The notes: generated by a model not told the origin, from the sequence alone. DNA of 9,943 nt from JBFXDI01 sp050181295 (GCA_050181295.1 JBFXDI010000143.1:1-9943), one strand, 5' to 3'. Positions 1-6,734 are shown, counted from the stretch's first letter. Numbers and translations are program-made.

Positions 1-555
1 GCCGGCGCCATCGCGGTGCTGCGCTACCGGGTGCGCGAGCGGGCCATCGTGGCAGGCATCTATCTCGCGCCGCTCTTCATCGCCCATATCCTGATCGGCA
101 TATCGAGCCTCATGTTCAACCGCTCGATCCTGGGCCTGCCTGGCAATCTCGCCTCCGCGATCCTCGCCAATGCGACCTATGCCACCGCTTTCGCCTTCCT
201 TGTTGTGCTGGCGCAGCTCGCCCGCTACGACTGGAGGCTGGACGAGGCCGCCATGGTATTCGGCGCGAGGCCGCTCCGGACGTTCTGGAGCGTGACCCTG
301 CCGCTCATCTGGCCGGCGATCCTTGGAGCCTTCATCGTCTCCTTCCTCTTGTCCTTCAACAATCTCGAGATCTCCTTCTACAATCTCGGCGCCGTCCCGA
401 CGTTGCCGACGCTCGCCTGGGGCGAGCTTCGGCACGGTGTTTCGGAGGAGCTTTATGCGCTTGCGGCGCTCCTCAATTTCGGGGTCTTCCTGTTCCTCGC
501 CATCCTCTATGCTCTTCTCCGCATCGGGCTTCTCAAGATAGACTTCAGGGACTGA
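1..555 (+). CDS. ABC transporter inner-membrane permease, PotC-like (5' truncated by window edge)
   Basis: This is the C-terminal part of a binding-protein-dependent ABC importer permease. The frame is open from base 1, so the true start lies upstream; the GTG at 16 is merely the first possible start inside the window. About 184 residues are visible. They contain at least four hydrophobic segments and the cytoplasmic EAA loop that contacts the ATPase (DEAAMVFGARPLRTFWSVTLP, with the expected E-A-A, G and L-P positions, about bases 241-303). The following FNNLEISFYNL / PTLPTLAWGELRHGVS stretch corresponds to the region after the EAA loop in PotC/PotI-type permeases. The gene ends three bases before the kinase gene, so the two are surely co-transcribed; the ATPase, partner permease and binding protein should lie upstream. 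The spermidine/putrescine label is only the family name. With a carbohydrate kinase next door, the substrate is more likely a polyol or sugar derivative (inference). Confidence 0.9.
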   Translation, partial: AGAIAVLRYRVRERAIVAGIYLAPLFIAHILIGISSLMFNRSILGLPGNLASAILANATYATAFAFLVVLAQLARYDWRLDEAAMVFGARPLRTFWSVTLPLIWPAILGAFIVSFLLSFNNLEISFYNLGAVPTLPTLAWGELRHGVSEELYALAALLNFGVFLFLAILYALLRIGLLKIDFRD

Positions 556-558
556 TCC

Positions 559-1968
559 TTGCGCATCCTCGCCGTCGACCAGGGCACGACCAGCACCCGC
601 GCCCTTGTGCTGACGGGGTCGGGCGCCGAGGTCGTTCATGCCGCCGAGCACCGGCAGATCTTTCCCGCTCCGGGCTGGGTGGAGCACGATCCGCTGGAGC
701 TTCTCGCGAACGTGCGGGCGGCCGTCGAAGCCGCCGGCTCCGTCGATGCCATTGGCCTCGACAATCAGGGCGAGAGCTGCCTCGCCTGGCATGCCGATAC
801 CGGCGAGCCCCTGTCGCCGGTCATCGTCTGGCAGGACAGCCGCACGCAGGACCGGATCGGGGCTCTGAAGGCGGAAGGGTCCGAAGCGCTGACGAAAGCC
901 AGGGCCGGGCTGCCGCTCGACCCCTATTTCTCCGCCTCCAAGCTCGCCTGGATTCTCGAGACCGTTCCCGAGGCAAAGGCCCTCGCGGCGAAAGGCAAAC
1001 TCAGGCTCGGAACGACCGATGCGTTCTTCCTCCAGCATCTCACCGGCCACGCCGCGACGGATGCCGCGACGGCGTCGCGCACCTCGCTCATGGATCTGAA
1101 GACCGGCGCCTGGGACGAGGAGCTCTGCCGGCTCTTCCGCGTGCCGATCGAGGCGCTGCCGCCCATCCGCCCGAACGTCGCGCACTATGGAGATACCGCT
1201 CACGGCCCGCTCACCGCCGCCGTCGTCGACCAGCAGGCAGCACTCTACGGGCACGGATGCCGGGCGGCGGGCGATGCGAAGATCACGTTCGGCACCGGCG
1301 CCTTTGCGCTGGCGCTCACAGGCGACAAGCCCGTCATGGACAACCCGGAGGGGCTTGTGCCGACGCTCGCCTGGAGGATCGGAGAGGACCCGGCTCAATA
1401 TGCCGTGGACGGCGGCGTCTACAACGCCTCCTCGGCGCTCGACTGGGCGCGCGGTCTCGGACTCTTCGGCGACTTCGCGGAGATCGAGAACTTCGAGGGG
1501 CCGCCCGCGATCGAGCGCGGCCTCTGCTTCGTGCCGGCGCTGTCGGGCCTCGCCTGTCCGCATTGGGACAGGTCGGCCGACGCGCTCTGGATCGGCATGT
1601 CGCTCGATACCCCGCGCTCCGATCTGGTGCGCGCCGTGCTCGAGGGCGTGGCGCTCAGGACGACCGAGGTGGTGGCCGCGCTCGACCGCACCGTGGGCCT
1701 CGGCCCCTCGATCTCGATCGACGGCGGCCTTTCGCGCAACCGCTATTTCTGCCGCTTCCTCGCCGACACCCTTGGCCGCACCGTCTCGGTCGCGACCATG
1801 CCGGAGCTGACGGCGCTCGGCACGGCGCAGCTCGCGGCGCTCGGCGCGGGGCTCACTCCGCCATCGCTGGAAAGCCCCGCTGTTGTCCACGAGCCATCGC
1901 CCGTCGACCGCGGCGCCCGGATGCAGCGCTTCGCCGCGGCCGTGGCGCGCGCCCGGAACTGGCGATGA
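559..1968 (+). CDS. FGGY-family carbohydrate kinase, glycerol-kinase-like
   Basis: This is a cytoplasmic ATP-dependent kinase of the FGGY family, 469 residues, slightly shorter than the roughly 500 of typical GlpK. The N-terminal phosphate loop DQGTTSTRA (residues 7-15), PGWVEHDP (38-45), VWQDSRT (90-96), DPYFSASK (121-128), DQQAALYG (224-231), FGTGAF (244-249) and the ADP-binding DGG (388-390) are all present. Compared with E. coli GlpK, the glycerol ligands Glu84, Trp103, Tyr135, Asp245 and Gln246 match E72, W91, Y123, D224 and Q225. Arg83 of the NQRE motif is Gly71 (NQGES), so the substrate may not be plain glycerol. Translation probably starts at the TTG at 559: AGGG at 547-550 lies eight bases upstream and the protein begins exactly at the conserved first beta strand. 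Its stop overlaps the next start as ATGA. The product of the neighbouring ABC importer is its likely substrate (inference). Glycerol kinase proper cannot be excluded. Confidence 0.9.
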   Translation: MRILAVDQGTTSTRALVLTGSGAEVVHAAEHRQIFPAPGWVEHDPLELLANVRAAVEAAGSVDAIGLDNQGESCLAWHADTGEPLSPVIVWQDSRTQDRIGALKAEGSEALTKARAGLPLDPYFSASKLAWILETVPEAKALAAKGKLRLGTTDAFFLQHLTGHAATDAATASRTSLMDLKTGAWDEELCRLFRVPIEALPPIRPNVAHYGDTAHGPLTAAVVDQQAALYGHGCRAAGDAKITFGTGAFALALTGDKPVMDNPEGLVPTLAWRIGEDPAQYAVDGGVYNASSALDWARGLGLFGDFAEIENFEGPPAIERGLCFVPALSGLACPHWDRSADALWIGMSLDTPRSDLVRAVLEGVALRTTEVVAALDRTVGLGPSISIDGGLSRNRYFCRFLADTLGRTVSVATMPELTALGTAQLAALGAGLTPPSLESPAVVHEPSPVDRGARMQRFAAAVARARNWR

Positions 1969-3155
1969 GCGAGCCTTCCATCGCCCGCGACCTCCGTCTC
2001 TCGGTGGTGCTGGGGCTTGCGGGCGCCATCGGCCTCGGCGTCGCCCGCTTTGGCTATGCGCTGGTTCTCCCCGACATGCGCCAGAGCCTCGGCTGGAGCT
2101 ATGCCGACGCCGGCTTCATGAACACCGCCAACGCCGCCGGCTATCTGATCGGCGCCTTCAGCGCCGCGCTGATGGTGCGGATGCTCGGCAGCTTCCGGAC
2201 CCTCATGGCCGGAGCAGTGACCTGCATCATCGCGCTGGCGCTCTCGGGCCTCACGGCCGATTTCACGCTCCTCAGCATCGCGCGCTTCCTCGGCGGCGTG
2301 GGCGCGGCCTTCGGCTTCGTGGCGGGCGGCGTGATGGCGGCGGCGATCGCCTCCAGGCACGCGCGGCGGGGGTCTTTCCTGTTGTCGCTCTTCTATATCG
2401 GGCCCGGCATCGGCATCTTCACGACCGGGCTCATCGTCCCGCTGCTGCTCGATCATCTGGGGCCGGGCTCATGGGAGTCGGCCTGGCTCGCGATGGCGGC
2501 GGTGGCGCTCGTCTTCACCGTCGCGTTGCTGCTCGCGCGGGGCGAATCGGTCGAGGCCACCCGCGCGACGCAGCGGGGACGAACGCCGCTCACGCCCATG
2601 CTGGCGCTGCTTTCGGCCTATCTCGTCTTCGGCGCGGGCTATATCGGCTACACGACGTTCATGATCGCCTGGGTGCAGACGAGCGGCGGCAGCGCGCTCC
2701 TCCAGTCGTTTTTCTGGTCCACCATCGGCATCGGCGCGATGCTCTCGCCCTGGGTTTTCTCGCCCGTCATCGCGCGCTACCGGGGCGGCCTGGCCTTCGC
2801 GGCGCTCGCCGCGGCCACCGTTGTGTCGTCCGCGCTGCCGCTCCTTTCCATCGCGACGCCCGTGCTTCTGGTCTCGGCCTTCGTCTTCGGCGGCGCGCTC
2901 ACCAGCGTGGTGGCGAGCACCACCGCCTTCGTGCGCAACAACTATCCGGCGGCCCAGCTACCGGGCGCCATCGGAGCCATGACGACCGCCTTCGGGCTCG
3001 GGCAGGTGCTGGGTCCGGTGGCGACGGGCCATATCACCGATCTGATCGGCGGCCTCGCGGCCGGTCTCTGGGTATCCGTCGGATTATTGGCGGCCTGCTC
3101 GCTCGTCGCGCTCCTGCAGCGCGATTTCGGCCGCGGAGGAGCGGCTCCCGATTGA
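1965..3155 (+). CDS. MFS transporter, YbfB/YjiJ (MFS_4) family
   Basis: This is an inner-membrane major facilitator of 396 residues with about twelve hydrophobic segments. The N-terminal stretch GVARFGYALVLPDMRQSLGW, followed by YADAGFMNTANAAGYLIGA, is the signature I associate with the YbfB/YjiJ group (PF06779): an Arg-Phe in TM1 and an N-T-A-N-A motif in TM2. The middle loop between the two six-helix halves is short and charged (GESVEATRATQRGR). The C-terminal half includes FVRNNYPAAQLPGAIGAMTTAFGLGQVLGP, here read in two parts. The ATG at 1965 overlaps the kinase stop (ATGA), which fixes the start and implies translational coupling. The open frame continues far upstream inside the kinase gene, but that part is antisense-like low-complexity shadow. 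The substrate is unknown for this family; genomic linkage suggests a metabolite or by-product of the kinase pathway. The 3' end overlaps the convergent DUF6064 gene by 72 bases. Confidence 0.88.
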   Translation: MSEPSIARDLRLSVVLGLAGAIGLGVARFGYALVLPDMRQSLGWSYADAGFMNTANAAGYLIGAFSAALMVRMLGSFRTLMAGAVTCIIALALSGLTADFTLLSIARFLGGVGAAFGFVAGGVMAAAIASRHARRGSFLLSLFYIGPGIGIFTTGLIVPLLLDHLGPGSWESAWLAMAAVALVFTVALLLARGESVEATRATQRGRTPLTPMLALLSAYLVFGAGYIGYTTFMIAWVQTSGGSALLQSFFWSTIGIGAMLSPWVFSPVIARYRGGLAFAALAAATVVSSALPLLSIATPVLLVSAFVFGGALTSVVASTTAFVRNNYPAAQLPGAIGAMTTAFGLGQVLGPVATGHITDLIGGLAAGLWVSVGLLAACSLVALLQRDFGRGGAAPD

Positions 3156-3803
3156 GCGCCGGACGGTGAGGAGCAGCGCGAGCGCGGCCGCGGCCAGCAT
3201 TACCCAGGCTTCCGGCGCGCCCATGGTCCAGAGCGTCGCGCCGCTCAGCATGCACCAGAGGAGCGGGATCGGTATGAGAACCAACGACGTGCGTGAGTTC
3301 AGCATGAGGGCCGCGCCGAGCGTTCCGACCACGGTCGGATCGGGGGCAAGCCCGAAAAGCTCGGCCTCGGTCCACGGCCGCCCGAGCGCTATCCTGACGA
3401 AAGGCTGCAGCAGAACGGCAAAGGCCAGAAGGGCAAGCCCCGCCTGGCCGGCGGCATCCCGCGCACCGGGCAAGAACGGATGTTTGAGGGCGAGCCACAG
3501 CAGGAGCGCCGCCTCGACCGCGAAGAGCGGTGCGACATAGGCAGCGGCCCAGTTGATGGTCGCATAGCGTTCCCAGACGAACGCCCAGCCGGTCCAGGCC
3601 CAGGCCGCCGCCAGAAGCGCACAGGCCCACCTGCCGCTCTTCTCGCCGCCTCGCAAGATGAGCCAGAGAAACACGAGCGACAGCGCCACGACGATGAGGT
3701 GCGCTGGCCACAGATCGGAATTGTAGAGCCCGAACAGCCGGTAATAGGTGCTGCTGGAGAAGAGCAAAAAATCCGACAGCGTGTAGCTCAGCCAGTCCGC
3801 CAT
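3084..3803 (-). CDS. DUF6064-like multispanning membrane protein
   Basis: The protein has 239 residues and about six to seven hydrophobic helices (roughly residues 31-50, 59-77, 87-106, 121-138, 155-170, 174-192 and 198-214) and a short hydrophilic tail. Its start, MADWLSYTLSDFLLFS followed by TYYRLFGLYNSDLWPAH, resembles what I recall of the DUF6064 family (S/W-x-Y-x-LSDFL-LFS-x-x-TYYRL-x-E/G-x-YN); no function is established for that family. The ATG at 3803 is chosen because it matches the family start and overlaps the stop of the upstream aldo/keto reductase as TGATG. The open frame extends 59 codons further upstream, but those codons lie in the reductase gene and give low-complexity Arg/Gly/Ala sequence. 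The overlap implies coupled synthesis with the exported reductase. The 3' 72 bases are shared with the convergent MFS gene, so about 24 C-terminal residues are constrained by the opposite strand. Confidence 0.8.
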   Translation of the reverse strand: MADWLSYTLSDFLLFSSSTYYRLFGLYNSDLWPAHLIVVALSLVFLWLILRGGEKSGRWACALLAAAWAWTGWAFVWERYATINWAAAYVAPLFAVEAALLLWLALKHPFLPGARDAAGQAGLALLAFAVLLQPFVRIALGRPWTEAELFGLAPDPTVVGTLGAALMLNSRTSLVLIPIPLLWCMLSGATLWTMGAPEAWVMLAAAALALLLTVRRSIGSRSSAAEIALQERDERAGRQ

Positions 3804-4720
3804 CAGAGGCTTTCGATGTCGGCGACCATTCGGGCCCGCAGCGCGGCGTCCGGCAGCGGATCGCTGGCCGCTTCGAGATTCTCGCGCACATGCTCGACCT
3901 TCGTCGTGGCTGGGATGGCGCAGGTGACGGCCGGATGCGCGAGGATGAACTTGAGGAGCGCCTGCGCCCAGCTCCGGCACCCGATCTCCGATGCCCAGCC
4001 GGGAAGCGGATGGCGCTCGAGCGCCAACGTCAGCACGCCCTGCCGGAAGGGACGGTTGACGATGACCGCGATGCCTTTCTCCTGCGCCAGCGGCAGGATG
4101 CGCTCCTCCACCTCGCGGTCGAGCGCGTTGTAGCTCACCTGGATGAAGTCGAGCGGCCGCTCGCGCATCACCTGCTCGAAGAGGTCGTGCCTGCGTCCCT
4201 CGGACGTGGTGATGCCCACGTAGCGGATCTTCCCTTCCGCCTTCATGGCCGCGAGCGTGTCGAGATGCGCCTCCCAGGCAAGCAGGTTATGAACCTGCAC
4301 GAGGTCGAGCCGTGGCACGCCCCAGTACCGCCGCGTCGTCTCGATCTGCTCCGGGCCGTTTCCGCCGGACCATGTCCAGACCTTATCGGCCGAGAAAAGC
4401 GTTTCCGGATGGCCGAGCTTCTTCAGCCCGTACCCGACCACCGGCTGAGAGGAACCGTACATGGGCGAGGAATCGATCATGCGCCCGCCGCCCGCGAAGA
4501 AAGCCGCCATGACGTTGGCGCAGGCATCGCGCGCCTGCGTGTCGTCGCCGACATTGAAGGTGATCCAGGTGCCGAGCCCGACCGCCGGCAGCTTCTCTCC
4601 CGTCGAGGGAATGGCGCGCGTCAGCGGCGCCGTGGCGGTCCATGCCGCGCCGGGCCATGCCGCCACGGCTGTGCCGGCTCCCATGAGGGCGAGGATGTCG
4701 CGGCGGCTCAGAAAATGCAT
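3803..4720 (-). CDS. Aldo/keto reductase with twin-arginine (Tat) signal
   Basis: This is a (beta/alpha)8 NAD(P)H-dependent oxidoreductase of 305 residues. The aldo/keto reductase tetrad is complete: D83 and Y88 (RMIDSSPMYG), K113 (FSADKVWTW) and H144 (DLVQVHNLLAW). The N-terminus MHFLSRRDILALMGAGTAVA carries S-R-R-D-I-L followed by a hydrophobic stretch and an Ala-rich end near AWTATA (residues 26-31), a typical Tat signal. The mature domain starts at about residue 31 with TRAIPSTGEKLPAVGLGTW. The ATG at 4720 is preferred over the frame's earlier start at 4780 because GAGG lies four bases upstream and it puts the Tat motif at the very N-terminus. The gene overlaps the membrane-protein gene downstream by one base and is divergent from the quinone-reductase-like gene. 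The natural substrate is unknown. How an exported enzyme gets its NADPH is an open question; Tat can carry folded, cofactor-loaded proteins. Confidence 0.9.
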   Translation of the reverse strand: MHFLSRRDILALMGAGTAVAAWPGAAWTATAPLTRAIPSTGEKLPAVGLGTWITFNVGDDTQARDACANVMAAFFAGGGRMIDSSPMYGSSQPVVGYGLKKLGHPETLFSADKVWTWSGGNGPEQIETTRRYWGVPRLDLVQVHNLLAWEAHLDTLAAMKAEGKIRYVGITTSEGRRHDLFEQVMRERPLDFIQVSYNALDREVEERILPLAQEKGIAVIVNRPFRQGVLTLALERHPLPGWASEIGCRSWAQALLKFILAHPAVTCAIPATTKVEHVRENLEAASDPLPDAALRARMVADIESL

Positions 4721-4842
4721 GGCGCCTCTGCTGCTGAAATAGCCAGTTGCCTCTTGCCTATAACATGGCGATGCGGACAAGGGTTGCCGATACCGGTCAA
4801 CTCCCGTTGATCGGTCGCCACAAACGACGGAGTTTCAGAAGC
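4721..4842. promoter_or_regulatory. Divergent intergenic region with TCAAC-N4-GTTGA palindrome
   Basis: The 122 bases between the reductase and quinone-reductase starts must contain both promoters if the proposed starts are right. A perfect inverted repeat, TCAAC (4797-4801), TCCC, GTTGA (4806-4810), lies inside it, with an additional G-C pair one step further out (4795/4812). The 14-base dyad is the size expected for a dimeric regulator's operator, but no regulator gene is in the window. No convincing -35/-10 pair could be assigned on either strand; TATAAC at 4760-4765 is the only A/T-rich hexamer of note. The region is also open in the + frame from 4747. Confidence 0.35.
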
Positions 4843-5607
4843 TTGCGCAGCCTCATCATCCTCGCCCACCCGGAAGAGAATTCCTTCAACGCGCAGATGG
4901 CCGACGTTGCCCGCCGCGCGCTCTCCCTGGCGCCCGGCCATTCGGCCGAGGTGCTCGACCTCTACCGCCTGGGTTTCGATCCCCTGGAGGAAGGACGGCA
5001 CTTCCCCAACCGCAAGGACAGCTCGCGGTTCGATGCCCAGGCCGAGCAGCGACATGCCGCCGATACCGGCACCCTGCCGTCGGATGTGAAGGCGCATCTG
5101 GAGGCGGTCGAAGAGGCCGACCTCCTGATCCTGCAGTATCCCATGTGGTGGTACATGCCTCCCGCCATCCTCAAGGGCTGGCTCGACCGCGTCTTCGTCT
5201 ATGGGCGCGCCTATACGAGCCGCATGCGCTACGACGCGGGCAAGTTCCGGGACCGCCGCGCCATGCAGGTGGTAACGACGGGCGGGCCGGAGGCGACCTT
5301 CCGCTACAACGGCCGCAACGGCGACATCCAGCACCTGCTCTGGCCGCTCAACTTCACGCTCCACTATCTGGGCTTCACGGTGCTCGAGCCCTTCGTGGCG
5401 TTCGGTGTCGAGGGCGGCCTCAAATATTCCGAGGAGAGCGTGGCGGCGGCCCGGCTCCGGGGCTATCTCGCCGACTACGGGAAGATGCTGGAAAATCTTG
5501 CCGAGCGGCCGGCGCTGCCCTTCAACGGCTGGGCGGACTGGAACGAGGAAGGACGGCTGAAGCCGGGCGTCGAGGGCTATTCGCCCTTCATGCGCGCGGA
5601 GCCCTGA
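4843..5607 (+). CDS. NAD(P)H:quinone oxidoreductase-like flavoprotein (Flavodoxin_2 family)
   Basis: This is a soluble FMN/FAD-dependent NAD(P)H oxidoreductase of the NQO1/MdaB/KefF-type flavodoxin fold. With the TTG at 4843 it has 254 residues. The N-terminal strand LIILAHPEENSFN (residues 4-16) is the flavin-phosphate site; ADLLILQYPMWWYMPPAILKGW (given here as positions 92-113: P100, W102-W103, P106-P107) is the flavin and substrate region; VTTGGPEATF (144-153) is the second flavin loop. Choosing the start: family members begin one to three residues before this first strand, and GGAG (4829-4832) lies ten bases upstream of the TTG. ATG codons at 4765 and 4771 would add about 25 residues without family counterpart and remain possible. 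It probably reduces quinones or other electrophiles by two electrons, which fits the divergent reductase. The 3' end overlaps the convergent ogt gene by 31 bases. Confidence 0.87.
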   Translation: MRSLIILAHPEENSFNAQMADVARRALSLAPGHSAEVLDLYRLGFDPLEEGRHFPNRKDSSRFDAQAEQRHAADTGTLPSDVKAHLEAVEEADLLILQYPMWWYMPPAILKGWLDRVFVYGRAYTSRMRYDAGKFRDRRAMQVVTTGGPEATFRYNGRNGDIQHLLWPLNFTLHYLGFTVLEPFVAFGVEGGLKYSEESVAAARLRGYLADYGKMLENLAERPALPFNGWADWNEEGRLKPGVEGYSPFMRAEP

Positions 5608-6161
5608 CGGGGCTCCACCACCGGCAGATCGCCGAACAGCATCGGCGCATCCCTGAAGGCGCCCTCGATGGCGAGCAGCCGGTGCTTGGTGGCGACGCCG
5701 CCGGGGGCCGAGAAACCCACGAGGCGGCCGCCGGCGCCCACCACCCGGTGGCAGGGCACGATCACGGGAATGGGGTTGCGCCCGAGCGCCTGTCCCACGT
5801 CGCGCGAAAGGGCCACATCCCCGAGCCGCCGCGCGATCTCGCCATAGGTCATGGTTTTCCCCGGCGGAATCTCAAGGGCGATGGCATAGACCTGCCGGTC
5901 GAAGTCGGACACGCCGTCGAGGTCGAGCTGTGTGTCGGCGAAATCGGAGTGCGCGCCCTCGCAGAGCGCCTGGATGCCGCCGATTGCCATGGCGACTAGG
6001 GGAGGCGGCGTCTCCTCGCTGAGGTCGGGCACGCGTTTGCGCAGGGCAGCCTCGGTGGAAACGTCATCCGTTTCTGGAAGCTGGACAGCGAGAAGGCCGC
6101 GGTCGCTCCAGGCGATGCCGAAGCGTCCGAGGGCGGTGTCGAATAGAGTGAAGCAGGGCAT
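5577..6161 (-). CDS. ogt: Methylated-DNA--[protein]-cysteine S-methyltransferase
   Basis: This suicide DNA-repair protein of 194 residues moves the alkyl group from O6-alkylguanine (and O4-alkylthymine) to its own cysteine. The active site VPCHRV holds the acceptor Cys137. The preceding SRDVGQALGRNPIPVI (119-134) contains the arginine that flips the base out (R120 by alignment with human AGT) and the asparagine/proline turn. GGRLVGFSAPGGVATKHRLL (145-164) completes the DNA-binding core. A winged-helix entry, MTYGEIARRLGD (104-115), is clear. The N-terminal domain (1-85) is of the usual ribonuclease-H-like type and lacks the Ada zinc cysteines, so this is Ogt-type rather than Ada. About 25 residues extend past the usual end, in part using the overlap with the convergent gene. 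The ATG at 6161 is taken as start; the site upstream is weak. The gene follows an NTF2-like gene by 21 bases and may share its transcript. Confidence 0.93.
   Translation of the reverse strand: MPCFTLFDTALGRFGIAWSDRGLLAVQLPETDDVSTEAALRKRVPDLSEETPPPLVAMAIGGIQALCEGAHSDFADTQLDLDGVSDFDRQVYAIALEIPPGKTMTYGEIARRLGDVALSRDVGQALGRNPIPVIVPCHRVVGAGGRLVGFSAPGGVATKHRLLAIEGAFRDAPMLFGDLPVVEPRQGSARMKGE
5598..5616. terminator. GC-rich hairpin at the end of the quinone-reductase gene
   Basis: A perfect seven-base-pair stem, GGAGCCC (5598-5604) and GGGCTCC (5610-5616), encloses the five-base loop TGACG, which contains the TGA stop of the + strand gene. It lies in the short overlap of two convergent genes and reads the same from both sides. 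No T tract follows on either strand, so it may be a weak or Rho-assisted terminator or simply coincidence in GC-rich DNA. Confidence 0.35.
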
Positions 6162-6182
6162 GGGTAGTCTCGTTTGATTTGG

Positions 6183-6587
6183 CTATCGGCGGGTCCAGCT
6201 TGCCTGAGGCTGATCTGGCCACGTCGTGCCAAGGCCAAGCATAGTGATCCACGTTTCCGCCAGCTTGCCATCCTCATCAATGCGGTAACTTTGCATCCCC
6301 GCTCGGCTCTGCTTCTCTCCGGTCTTTGGATCGGGCCACTGGAATGAGAACCGGAACCACGCTCGGTCCGCCGTGAATGAATGGTCATAAACTGCGACCC
6401 GGATGCCTGGTCGGTTCTTGTGAATCGTCGCCAACTCCGCCTCGTAGGCTTCTCGCGTTACGGTTCGATCGCCGTTTTCGTCGTGCCGGATGTAGTTCGC
6501 ACCGAGGCAGCCAGGGACGAGATCGTATCGGTTTTCGTGCCAGACGCGCTCCCAACGGTCGAACAGATCGCGCACCTTGTCTCTCAT
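6183..6587 (-). CDS. NTF2/SnoaL-like small protein
   Basis: This small soluble protein of 134 residues looks like a cone-shaped alpha+beta fold of the NTF2/SnoaL-like superfamily. It begins with an N-terminal helix, VRDLFDRWERVWHENRYDLV, then a segment NYIRHDENGDRTVTREAYEA (residues 31-50) and beta strands such as RAWFRFSFQWPDP and AGMQSYRIDEDGKLAETWI. The last part (QSYRIDEDGKLAETW) is typical of members that bind small hydrophobic ligands, but no catalytic residues can be assigned. The ATG at 6587 directly follows AAGGA with no spacing, which is odd; a GTG at 6575, five bases after GAGAG, is an alternative start that removes four residues. Bases 6241-6480 have 137 G+C of 240 (57%), against about 67% in sampled lines of neighbouring genes, so the gene may have been acquired. 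It sits 21 bases upstream of ogt on the same strand. Confidence 0.78.
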   Translation of the reverse strand: MRDKVRDLFDRWERVWHENRYDLVPGCLGANYIRHDENGDRTVTREAYEAELATIHKNRPGIRVAVYDHSFTADRAWFRFSFQWPDPKTGEKQSRAGMQSYRIDEDGKLAETWITMLGLGTTWPDQPQASWTRR

Positions 6588-6734
6588 TCCTTGACCCCAT
6601 CAGGCTTCCATGGCTTCACACGGCCTTGGGCGTCGCATATCGCAGTTGCGGGCTGGCGTAGGCCAGACCTTCCGACCTGTCCATATGGACGCGGGCAACT
6701 GACGACAGCCTGTCAGGTATAGACTCAAAAAGGG
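6588..6734. other. Gene-free stretch with three short palindromes upstream of the NTF2-like gene
   Basis: I see no coding sequence here. Three inverted repeats cluster in 62 bases: CTGGC (6653-6657) with GCCAG (6662-6666), the perfect 12-base palindrome GTCCATATGGAC (6679-6690), and GACAG-C-CTGTC (6704-6714) flanked by CTGA/TCAG. They lie 65-130 bases upstream of the minus-strand NTF2-like start, where a promoter and operators would be expected. No clear -35/-10 pair could be assigned. Confidence 0.35.

Noticed and set aside
1257..1964. Upstream extension of the MFS frame through the kinase gene
   Set aside because: The added sequence is Arg/Ala/Gly-rich with no membrane or domain pattern, and the ATGA overlap gives a well-placed start at 1965.
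1743..2456. 237-codon minus-strand frame across the kinase/MFS junction
   Set aside because: Charged low-complexity translation overlapping two well-supported genes; no ribosome-binding site or recognisable motif.
3138..3148. GGAG-CGG-CTCC hairpin near the MFS stop as a terminator
   Set aside because: Only four base pairs with a three-base loop, inside coding sequence of both strands and without a T tract.
3804..3980. 59-codon N-terminal extension of the DUF6064-like gene
   Set aside because: It lies inside the aldo/keto reductase gene, is Arg/Gly/Ala-rich, and the family-like N-terminus begins at the ATG at 3803.
6381..6722. 113-codon + strand frame opposite the NTF2-like gene
   Set aside because: No recognisable domain, and it is antisense to a plausible NTF2-like protein; its 3' part runs through the palindrome cluster.
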